A DNA stretch of 5,838 nt from Thermoflexales bacterium (GTDB lineage: Bacteria > Chloroflexota > Anaerolineae > J036 > Brachytrichaceae). A program made the position numbers and the translations under genes. Shown here in pieces: positions 1-4,376 of this stretch. The stretch spans positions 1-5,838 of the forward strand of contig JAGOCU010000067.1 of assembly GCA_017998555.1 (NCBI GenBank), given 5' to 3'. The notes beneath the pieces were generated by a model. It searched no databases. It was given only the letters and a program-made list of their open reading frames with translations, and had not been told where the DNA came from. How positions within the stretch are numbered: the first letter of the stretch is position 1; every line of letters starts with the position of its first letter.

Positions 1-2
1 AT

Positions 3-590
3 GTTTGGCAGACGCGCTTCGTCGCCAATCGCGCGGCCCGGGGCGGAGGCGCCGCACCCGGATCCGGCTCCGCGACCTGGATCATCAACTCCCTTTTCGA
101 CCGCAACGTCGCATCGACGACCATCGGCTCGGCCCTCTTCATCACCCGGCCCTACCCGGTCCGCCTGACCCACCTCACGATCGCCAGCCCGACTCAGGGC
201 GCCGGCTCAGCGATCTATGTCTATAACGGCCTGACGGGCAAGAACGCCCAGATCACCGACACCATCCTGTCCAACTACCGGGTGGGGATCGAGTCCTGGG
301 GGGCTGGCCAAACGCTCGAGAACTACAACCTCTTCAACGGCGCGATCACCCGGACGACCGGCGTGGTCACCGGCGCATATAGCCTGACGGGCGATCCGCT
401 CTTTGCAGGCGCGGCGAACGGCAACTACCATCTCCAGACGGGCAGCCCGGCCATCGACCATGGTCTCGACCTCGGGATCGCCGCCGATCTCGAGGGTTAT
501 CCGCGCAGCGCCCCGCCCGATATTGGCGCATTCGAATGGCGGTCGATCACCCTGGCGCGGCGCGCCTGGCTGCCCAGCGTGTTGCGCTGA
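3..590 (+). CDS. Secreted right-handed beta-helix protein, choice-of-anchor Q type (3' part only)
   Basis: The frame is open from base 3 and the gene's start lies upstream of the window, so only the last 195 residues are visible. The fragment has short repeated beta-strand/turn units rich in N, G, S and T (for example SGSATWIINSLF near 21-32 and NAQITDTILSNYRVGIES near 81-98), as in parallel beta-helix surface proteins. Residues 130-178 carry the familiar closing pattern: GDPLF, then NYHLQTGSPAIDHG, then D-EGYPR and DIGAFE. This pattern is known from 'choice-of-anchor Q' and pectate-lyase-like extracellular proteins. The protein ends RRAWLPSVLR, a short basic/hydrophobic tail. Such proteins are normally exported and sit on the surface or are released; the substrate or partner cannot be told from this piece. 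The signal peptide would be upstream. The gene is convergent with the next one. Family assignment is fairly sure; specific function is unknown. Confidence 0.8.
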   Translation, partial: VWQTRFVANRAARGGGAAPGSGSATWIINSLFDRNVASTTIGSALFITRPYPVRLTHLTIASPTQGAGSAIYVYNGLTGKNAQITDTILSNYRVGIESWGAGQTLENYNLFNGAITRTTGVVTGAYSLTGDPLFAGAANGNYHLQTGSPAIDHGLDLGIAADLEGYPRSAPPDIGAFEWRSITLARRAWLPSVLR

Positions 591-595
591 AGCGC
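584..595. repeat. Short inverted repeat at the convergent gene ends
   Basis: GCGC-TGAA-GCGC spans the TGA stop of the beta-helix gene and sits in the 12-nt gap before the end of the minus-strand gene. No T-run follows on either strand. It is a weak candidate for a shared transcription end and could easily be chance in GC-rich DNA. Confidence 0.2.
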
Positions 596-602
596 CCACC
601 TG

Positions 603-1145
603 TCAATTCAACCCATTCTTGCCGTTCGGGCTGGCGCCGGGCGGGGCCAACATGGCGGCTTCGATCAACGCCCGGGTTTCCTCGTTGACCCGTCCCTTGA
701 GGTCGTCGAGCATGCCGCTGGTGAGGGCCTCGACCTCGGCCGGCAGACCCGGCGCGATCAGATCTCCTTCCACGGCGGTGGGCCCGGTATGGACCGATTT
801 GTGAAACGCGCCGTCCGGGCCGATCTGAATCAGCCACATCCGATCGCCGGCGGAGTGCCAGGTGCTCATAAGCTGTCCAGCCGCCCAGGTTGCCCGCACA
901 ACCCGGTTGGCGGCGTTGAGCCGACTGCAGTACAGGTCGAGGTCATCGCCCCCGCCAAAGGCGACCGCCGCCCAGCCTTCGTCGGACGGTGATGCGGCCC
1001 GCGCTTGAGCCGAGACGACCCGCAGACGCTCCACCAGGTCGAGCAACGCATCGAAATGCTCAGAATCTGATCCGCTGAGGTCGTTGAGCTGGTCAAGCTC
1101 CCCCACCAACGACGAAATGTCCACGAGATGTGGTGTGTTGTTCAT
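603..1145 (-). CDS. Hypothetical protein, 180 aa, no recognised family
   Basis: I do not recognise this protein. An in-frame ATG at 1157 would give 184 aa, but GGAGGG lies about 4 nt before the ATG at 1145, so I chose MNNTPHL as the start. Codons are strongly G/C-ending like the neighbours, which supports real coding. Residues 1-50 look helical, acidic and leucine-rich (LVGELDQLNDL, FDALLDLVERLRVV). Residues 57-110 form a more globular core with four tryptophans (W58, W87, W96, W104) and strand-like stretches such as GWAAVAFGGG and RMWLIQIGPDG. Residues 136-166 are again helical, followed by a Pro/Gly/Asn-rich end. There is no signal peptide, membrane segment or zinc motif, so it is probably cytosolic. 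It is transcribed divergently from rpmF and converges on the beta-helix gene, so it is likely a single-gene unit. An effector or small regulatory role is possible, but nothing visible supports one. Confidence 0.7.
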   Translation of the reverse strand: MNNTPHLVDISSLVGELDQLNDLSGSDSEHFDALLDLVERLRVVSAQARAASPSDEGWAAVAFGGGDDLDLYCSRLNAANRVVRATWAAGQLMSTWHSAGDRMWLIQIGPDGAFHKSVHTGPTAVEGDLIAPGLPAEVEALTSGMLDDLKGRVNEETRALIEAAMLAPPGASPNGKNGLN

Positions 1146-1256
1146 CTTGCCCTCCATGCGCCCATATCTGCCCCATCTTAGCGCGATGGGCTTCCCCGCG
1201 CCATGCCATCGGCCCGGACCATGGCTGCTGCAAAGTCAAATCCCAAGCGATCAACA

Positions 1257-1269
1257 CTGTGCTGCACAG
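1257..1269. repeat. Perfect 13-bp odd inverted repeat, possible operator
   Basis: CTGTGC-T-GCACAG is a perfect 6-1-6 dyad upstream of rpmF. Its shape would suit a dimeric regulator site, but no regulator gene is visible in the window and no known consensus is claimed. It lies 26 bp start-to-start from a second dyad of the same geometry but different sequence. Confidence 0.25.
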
Positions 1270-1282
1270 CCGCCCGACGCTC

Positions 1283-1295
1283 TTGCGGACCGCAA
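1283..1295. repeat. Second perfect 13-bp odd inverted repeat
   Basis: TTGCGG-A-CCGCAA is a perfect 6-1-6 dyad, 13 bp downstream of the dyad at 1257-1269 and in the same divergent intergenic region. It could be an operator for either flanking gene, or chance. Confidence 0.25.
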
Positions 1296-1305
1296 AGGCA
1301 ACAGA

Positions 1306-1344
1306 AGAAAGGAAGAATGAAGGAATATCGGTTCCCTCCTTTCT
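1306..1344 (+). promoter_or_regulatory. Purine tract/pyrimidine tract stem with anti-SD-like sequence
   Basis: AGAAAGGA (1306-1313) is complementary to TCCTTTCT (1337-1344). An inner GGAA (1322-1325) can pair with TTCC (1332-1335) around a 6-nt loop. The 3' arm contains CCTCCTTTCT (1335-1344), identical to the end of bacterial 16S rRNA that recognises ribosome sites, and it is also complementary to the rpmF ribosome site AAGGAG. If it is inside the rpmF transcript it could hide that site. If transcription starts near 1408, as the best promoter guess implies, it is outside the mRNA and this idea fails. Confidence 0.25.
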
Positions 1345-1372
1345 CCTGTCGAACGCCCGCCCGCCAGAAAGT

Positions 1373-1401
1373 TTGGTAGAATTCGATCCCGCTAATACAA
1401 C
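1373..1401 (+). promoter_or_regulatory. Candidate sigma-A-type promoter for rpmF
   Basis: TTGGTA (1373-1378) matches four of six bases of the TTGACA -35 consensus. TACAAC (1396-1401) matches four of six of TATAAT. The spacer is 17 nt. An overlapping TAATAC (1393-1398) is an alternative -10. Initiation near 1408 would give a leader of about 75 nt. This is pattern matching only. Confidence 0.3.
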
Positions 1402-1408
1402 GGAACGC

Positions 1409-1429
1409 CGCGCGCCGACGAGGCGCGTG
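1409..1429 (+). promoter_or_regulatory. GC hairpin followed by TTTT in rpmF leader (possible attenuator)
   Basis: CGCGCC (1411-1416) pairs with GGCGCG (1422-1427) around GACGA. The stem extends by a G-U and a C-G pair to 1409/1429. TTTTATGT follows at once, so the shape resembles a small intrinsic terminator placed before rpmF. Early termination in this leader would regulate L32 synthesis, but the T-run is only four bases, so activity is uncertain. Confidence 0.3.
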
Positions 1430-1443
1430 TTTTATGTCACACA

Positions 1444-1462
1444 CCCGGCCCACAATGCCGGG
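1444..1462 (+). promoter_or_regulatory. Second leader hairpin close to the rpmF ribosome site
   Basis: CCCGGC (1444-1449) pairs perfectly with GCCGGG (1457-1462) around a 7-nt loop. It ends 6 nt before the AAGGAG ribosome site, so it would place that site just 3' of a stable stem. It may aid or hinder translation of L32; no known leader family is recognised. Confidence 0.3.
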
Positions 1463-1468
1463 GCACGC

Positions 1469-1474
1469 AAGGAG
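1469..1474 (+). promoter_or_regulatory. Ribosome binding site of rpmF
   Basis: AAGGAG lies 9 nt before the ATG at 1484. It fixes the short L32 start over the longer open frame that extends upstream to 1130, and it is the strongest ribosome site on the plus strand of this window. Confidence 0.75.
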
Positions 1475-1483
1475 TATCGAGTC

Positions 1484-1696
1484 ATGGGTCCACTGCCTAA
1501 GCGCAAATTCTCGGCCGGCCGCACACATCGCCGCCGCGCGCACGACTTCCTCACGCCGACCGCCCTGGCGGCCTGCCCGACCTGCGGCAAGCCAAAGCCG
1601 CCGCACATCGTCTGCCCGAGCTGCGGCGAATACCGCGGCAAGGCCGTCGTTTCGGTCGCCAGACCCGAGGCTGAAGAAGGCGACGAGAAGAAGTAG
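1484..1696 (+). CDS. rpmF: Large ribosomal subunit protein bL32
   Basis: This is a 70-aa protein of the 50S subunit. The N-terminus MGPLPKRKFSAGRTHRRRAHDFL is the typical basic L32 start (M-x-x-P-K-R-K-x-S-x-x-R-x-x-x-R-R-x-H). It is followed by A-L-x-x-C and two cysteine pairs, C31-P-T-C34 and C44-P-S-C47, the zinc-binding type of L32. The H41-I-V-C44 and C47-G-x-Y-R-G-K stretches fit the family well. The acidic/basic tail EAEEGDEKK is a variable extension. In many bacteria rpmF stands at the head of fatty-acid and phospholipid genes (plsX, fabH, fabD, fabG). Here fabD and fabG follow directly and plsX, fabH and acpP are absent from the window. Start chosen from the ribosome site and family alignment. 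A frame open further upstream is not part of the gene. Confidence 0.95.
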   Translation: MGPLPKRKFSAGRTHRRRAHDFLTPTALAACPTCGKPKPPHIVCPSCGEYRGKAVVSVARPEAEEGDEKK

Positions 1697-1706
1697 AGTC
1701 AAACGC

Positions 1707-1742
1707 AGGGGTGGCGCGCCCGCGTCACCCCTTTCGTTTTCT
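1707..1742 (+). terminator. Rho-independent terminator/attenuator between rpmF and fabD
   Basis: The arms 1707-1717 and 1722-1732 form an 11-bp stem (AGGGGTGGCGC with GCGTCACCCCT, one G-U pair) with a 4-nt loop. The T-rich run TTTCGTTTTCT follows. It begins 10 nt after the rpmF stop, and its T-run ends 3 nt before the fabD ATG. It should end most rpmF transcripts, with read-through, or a promoter inside rpmF, feeding fabD. Confidence 0.75.
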
Positions 1743-1745
1743 CGC

Positions 1746-2648
1746 ATGGCCACCGCCTACGTCTTCCCGGGCCAGGGTTCGCAATTCGTCGGGATGGGCG
1801 CCGAGTTGGCCCGCGTGCGCCCGATCTTCCGGGGCACTTTCGATCGCGCCGATGCCGCGCTTGGGTTCTCGCTCAGCCACCTGTGCTGGGAGGGTCCCGA
1901 AGCTGATCTGGCCGACACCCTCAACACCCAGCCCGCGCTCTTCACGCACAGCCTGGCCGCCTTTTTCATGGCCGAGCTGTCGGGCGAACTCGAAGCGCCG
2001 ATCGTCATGGCCGGTCACAGCCTGGGTGAAATCAGCGCGTTGTGCGCGGCCGGAGCCGTCACGTTCGAAGACGGGGTCGCCCTCACCCGCGCGCGCGGGC
2101 GGCTGATGAAGGAGGCCGGCGCGCGCGAACCGGGCGCCATGGCCGCCGTGCTGAACGCGGAAACGTCTCTCGTGGAGGCGGTTTGCGCCGAAGTCTCGGC
2201 CCAGATGCAGCCCGGTGTGGTTCCCGCCAACGACAACTGCCCGGGCCAGCTCGTGATTTCGGGCGGCCGAGAAGCCGTACAGGCCGCCGTCGCCCTGCTC
2301 AAGGCGCGCGGCGCGCGCCGGGTGGTCGTGCTGAATGTCAGCATCGCCTCGCACTCGCCGCTGATGGCGTCGATGAGCGACGCCTTCGCCGCCGTCGTGG
2401 AGCGCACCCCCATGTTGCCCGCCCGCATCCCGGTCATCGGCAACACGACCGCGCGCCCAATCACCCACCCCGACGACATCCGGGCCGAGCTCAAGGCCCA
2501 GCTCACCTCGCCCGTCCGCTGGACGGACAGCGTGCGCGCCATGGCGGCCCTGGGCGTCACCCGCTTTATCGAACTCGGCCCCAAAGACGTGCTGTCCAAC
2601 CTCGTCAAGCGCATCGTGCCCGAGGCCGAGACGATGGCGATTGGGTGA
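1746..2648 (+). CDS. fabD: Malonyl-CoA:acyl carrier protein transacylase
   Basis: This cytosolic enzyme moves the malonyl group from CoA to the acyl carrier protein, supplying the extender unit for type II fatty-acid synthesis. The 300-aa length is normal. The N-terminus has the FPGQGSQ oxyanion/active-site loop (residues 7-13). The nucleophile elbow is GHSLGE at 90-95, with catalytic S92. R117 in RARGRLM matches the arginine that binds the malonyl carboxylate. H203 in SIASHSPLM is the catalytic histidine. NDNCPGQLVISG (162-173) and the C-terminal ELGPKDVLSNLVKR (about 277-290) are also family-typical. ATG 1746 gives the standard N-terminus, but no ribosome site is visible; the bases before it are the T-run of a terminator hairpin. 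It is separated from fabG by 133 nt with two hairpins, so the two need not be co-transcribed. Confidence 0.96.
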   Translation: MATAYVFPGQGSQFVGMGAELARVRPIFRGTFDRADAALGFSLSHLCWEGPEADLADTLNTQPALFTHSLAAFFMAELSGELEAPIVMAGHSLGEISALCAAGAVTFEDGVALTRARGRLMKEAGAREPGAMAAVLNAETSLVEAVCAEVSAQMQPGVVPANDNCPGQLVISGGREAVQAAVALLKARGARRVVVLNVSIASHSPLMASMSDAFAAVVERTPMLPARIPVIGNTTARPITHPDDIRAELKAQLTSPVRWTDSVRAMAALGVTRFIELGPKDVLSNLVKRIVPEAETMAIG

Positions 2649-2650
2649 GC

Positions 2651-2677
2651 CCTGTTCGCCCCAGTATCGCGGACAGG
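2651..2677 (+). terminator. Hairpin just after fabD stop, possible weak terminator
   Basis: CCTGTTCGC (2651-2659) pairs with GCGGACAGG (2669-2677), a 9-bp stem with one U-G pair and a 9-nt loop. It starts 2 nt after the fabD stop. Only ATTCTCT follows, so the T-run is poor. It may end fabD transcription or protect its 3' end, perhaps together with the large palindrome 8 nt further on. Confidence 0.4.
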
Positions 2678-2684
2678 ATTCTCT

Positions 2685-2740
2685 CCAGAAACGATATCCC
2701 CCGTCCCGGCGTACGCCGGGACGGGGGATATCGTTTCTGG
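2685..2740. repeat. 56-bp perfect palindrome between fabD and fabG
   Basis: Bases 2685-2712 are the exact reverse complement of 2713-2740, with no spacer: 28 of 28 bases pair. The outer ends are CCAGAAACGATATC and its complement, then a C5/G5 block, then a core centred on CCCGGCGTACGCCGGG. In RNA or single-stranded DNA it would fold into a very stable 25-28 bp hairpin. No T-run follows (TTGAAG), so it is not a textbook terminator, though it may block or stabilise transcripts. The nested GC-rich core looks like dispersed REP/MITE-type palindromes known from other bacteria; that likeness is inferred. No target-site duplication is visible at the ends. Confidence 0.9.
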
Positions 2741-2767
2741 TTGAAGTCCCCGTCGCCGCTTCTAGGC

Positions 2768-2775
2768 CATAATCT
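2768..2775 (+). promoter_or_regulatory. -10-like element for a probably leaderless fabG
   Basis: CATAAT (2768-2773) matches five of six bases of TATAAT, and the overlapping TAATCT (2770-2775) fits the TANNNT pattern. The fabG ATG follows at 2782, 6-8 nt later, so initiation would fall on or next to the start codon. TTGAAG (2741-2746) is a -35-like hexamer, but the 21-nt spacing is long. There is no ribosome site in CTACCCCC before the ATG, which supports leaderless translation. Confidence 0.45.
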
Positions 2776-2781
2776 ACCCCC

Positions 2782-3528
2782 ATGAACCTGACAAACAAGA
2801 TCGCCCTTGTCACGGGCGCGTCGCGCGGGATCGGGCGCGCCATTGCGCTCGATCTCGCGGCGCGCGGCGCAACCGTGGTCGTCAACTACAACGCCAGCGC
2901 CGCGGCGGCTGAAGAGGTCGTCGCCGCAATCACCGCCGCGGGCGGGAAAGCGTCGGCAATTCAGGCTGATGTGTCGAAATACGAGGCCGCCCAGGCCCTC
3001 GTCAAATATGCCGTCGACACCTATGGCCGACTCGACATCCTGGTCAACAACGCCGGCACGACCCGCGACACGCTGCTGATGACGATGAAGGAGGACGACT
3101 GGGACCACATCATGGCCACCGACCTCAAGAGCGTCTTCAACTGCTGCAAAGCCGCCTCGCGCGGGATGATCCGCCAGCGCGCCGGCCGGATCGTCAATAT
3201 CACCTCGGTGGTCGGCCTCGCCGGCGGGGCCGGACAGACCAACTATGCGGCCGCCAAAGCCGGTGTGATCGGTTTCACCAAATCGATGGCCAAGGAAGTG
3301 GGCTCGCGCGGGATCACGGTCAATTGTGTGGCCCCCGGGTTCATCCCGACCGCGCTCACGAGTGTGCTTACCCCTGAGCAAAAGGAGATGGCCATCAAGG
3401 CCACCCCGCTCGGACGCTTTGGCACGCCGGAAGACGTGGCCTATGCGGTATCATTTCTCGCCAGCGATCTGGCCGCCTACATCACCGGCGCGGTATTGTC
3501 GGTGGATGGCGGGCTGGTGATGCAATAG
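2782..3528 (+). CDS. fabG: 3-oxoacyl-[acyl-carrier-protein] reductase (SDR family)
   Basis: This cytosolic enzyme reduces 3-oxoacyl-ACP to 3-hydroxyacyl-ACP in each fatty-acid elongation round. The 248 aa are standard for the family. The Rossmann nucleotide-binding motif TGASRGIG is at 11-18, ADV at 62-64, and NNAG at 89-92. Catalytic S142 (NITSVVG), Y155 and K159 (NYAAAKAG) are present, as is the C-terminal ITGAVLSVDGG (234-244). R15 and the loop after beta-2 suit NADPH, as expected for FabG. One oddity: the usual tetrad asparagine (NLKSVF) is an aspartate here, D114. The neighbouring fabD supports the fatty-acid role over other SDR reductases. ATG 2782 gives the normal N-terminus and has no ribosome site but a close -10-like element. 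The stop overlaps the ribosome site of the next gene. Confidence 0.93.
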   Translation: MNLTNKIALVTGASRGIGRAIALDLAARGATVVVNYNASAAAAEEVVAAITAAGGKASAIQADVSKYEAAQALVKYAVDTYGRLDILVNNAGTTRDTLLMTMKEDDWDHIMATDLKSVFNCCKAASRGMIRQRAGRIVNITSVVGLAGGAGQTNYAAAKAGVIGFTKSMAKEVGSRGITVNCVAPGFIPTALTSVLTPEQKEMAIKATPLGRFGTPEDVAYAVSFLASDLAAYITGAVLSVDGGLVMQ

Positions 3529-3534
3529 GAACGT

Positions 3535-3855
3535 ATGGATAGCACGGTATCAATCTCCCCCGACGTTGTTCGCGAAGTCGCGCGCATAACGACCCTGGCC
3601 ACACCCGGCGTGCTGGCCCTTGTCGACAAGCCTGGCGCGCAGCACGCGTCGCGCGACGCGTTCCGCGGCGTTGAGGTTGCCGTGCGCGACAAGCGCGCCC
3701 ACGTGCGTCTGCGGCTTGTCGCGGCCGCCGACGTTTCACTGATTGAACTGGGCCACAAACTTCAAACCGATGTCTCCAGCGCGGTGGCAGAACTGGTTGG
3801 CATGGACGTCACCGCGGTCGATGTGACGTTCGAGGATGTCCGGATTCCCGCGTGA
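3535..3855 (+). CDS. Asp23/Gls24 family protein (YqhY-like)
   Basis: This is a small 106-aa cytosolic protein. The opening VSISPDVVREVARITTLATPGVLAL (5-29) is the classic Asp23/Gls24 start. It is followed by the middle strand pairs GVEVAVRDKRAHVRLRLVAA (45-64), the helix LIELGHKLQTDVSSAVAELVGM (69-90) and the final strand VTAVDVTFEDVRI. Family members include the envelope-stress protein Asp23 of staphylococci and YqhY of Bacillus, the latter encoded between accC and nusB and tied to acetyl-CoA carboxylase control. Here it stands between fabG and nusB, the same kind of fatty-acid/nusB setting, so a YqhY-like role is the best inference. AGGA in the fabG stop region is its ribosome site, 6 nt after fabG ends. 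It overlaps nusB by 4 nt (GTGA). Confidence 0.88.
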   Translation: MDSTVSISPDVVREVARITTLATPGVLALVDKPGAQHASRDAFRGVEVAVRDKRAHVRLRLVAAADVSLIELGHKLQTDVSSAVAELVGMDVTAVDVTFEDVRIPA

Positions 3856-4376
3856 CTGGATCCTCGAATCCCAAACGGCGCGAAGCGCGTACCCTCGCGC
3901 TGGTTGCGTTGTACGAGTCCGACCTCGCCCATCACCCGGTCGGCGAGGCGCTTGGGCGCCTCATTGCCCAGAGCACCGCGCGCGACGACGCGTCCGGGCC
4001 GGATGCCGGGCCGGTTGACGATGAGGCGGAGGAGGCCAACCTTGCGCCCGGCCCCGACGCCATCGCCTACGCGTCACAGCTCGTCAGCGGGGTGACGGTC
4101 AATCGCGGAAACATCGACGCGCTGTTGGGCGTGTGCGCGCCCGAGCACCCGATCTCGGACCTGGCCGCGATCGATCGGAACATCCTGCGCATCGCCGTGC
4201 ACGAACTGGTCGCCAAACTCGCGCCGGTCAAGGTCATCGTTAACGAAGCGGTTGAACTGGCCAAGATCTATGGCTCGGACGCTTCGCCTCGCTTCATCCA
4301 TGGCGTGCTCGGCGCGGTCACCGCCCGCATCGCGTATCGCGGCTCTCCGACGACGCCGGCGCCTGCCTCACCATGA
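3852..4376 (+). CDS. nusB: Transcription antitermination factor NusB
   Basis: NusB binds boxA RNA together with ribosomal protein S10 (NusE) and keeps RNA polymerase processive through rRNA operons. Family marks: RREARTLALVALYESD (9-24), SDLAAIDRNILRIAVHEL (102-119), and PVKVIVNEAVELAKIYG (125-141), followed by SPRFIHGVLGAV (145-156). The usual form of the last motif is F-V-N-G-V-L; here the asparagine is H150. The protein has 174 residues against about 140 for typical NusB. The excess is a low-complexity acidic stretch at about 42-68 (rich in D, E, A, G, P) plus a Pro-rich tail, both likely flexible. The GTG start at 3852 overlaps the stop of the Asp23-family gene, so translation is probably coupled; no strong ribosome site is seen. 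Its own stop overlaps the tat gene start (ATGA). Confidence 0.93.
   Translation: MTGSSNPKRREARTLALVALYESDLAHHPVGEALGRLIAQSTARDDASGPDAGPVDDEAEEANLAPGPDAIAYASQLVSGVTVNRGNIDALLGVCAPEHPISDLAAIDRNILRIAVHELVAKLAPVKVIVNEAVELAKIYGSDASPRFIHGVLGAVTARIAYRGSPTTPAPASP

Larger units (their letters stand above)
1146..1483. other. Divergent intergenic region between the 180-aa gene and rpmF
   Basis: This stretch of about 340 bases has no convincing gene; frames open through it lack a start with a ribosome site and resemble no family. It must hold the promoters of both divergent genes. It contains two 6-1-6 inverted repeats (1257-1269 and 1283-1295), a purine-rich tract followed by a pyrimidine tract that can pair (1306-1344), a candidate promoter for rpmF (1373-1401), and two GC-rich hairpins in the presumed leader (1409-1429 and 1444-1462). 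For the minus-strand gene the best -10-like element is TAAGAT (minus strand, 1180-1175), with no good -35. An inverted repeat CCCATC/GATGGG (1172-1190) overlaps it. Confidence 0.6.

Noticed and set aside
1335..1344. Remnant of a 16S rRNA gene end
   Set aside because: Only ten bases match the rRNA 3' end; flanking bases do not continue the match, so it is a pyrimidine tract, not an rRNA fragment.
1130..1483. Upstream in-frame extension of rpmF
   Set aside because: L32 normally starts at the MGPLPKRK-like sequence and a good AAGGAG site precedes that ATG. The upstream part has no family likeness.
2685..2740. Classical rho-independent terminator reading of the palindrome
   Set aside because: The stem is strong, but TTGAAG follows instead of a T-run and there is no loop spacer, so it is listed as a repeat rather than a terminator.
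1725..2885. Long minus-strand open frame (386 codons) opposite fabD
   Set aside because: It lies antisense to an unmistakable fabD with all catalytic motifs, has a low-complexity Arg/Gly/His-rich translation and runs through the palindrome. It is a GC-rich shadow frame.
2605..3381. Minus-strand open frame opposite fabG
   Set aside because: A shadow of fabG, whose SDR motifs are complete on the plus strand; the antisense translation is Gly/Asp/Arg-rich with no recognisable domain.
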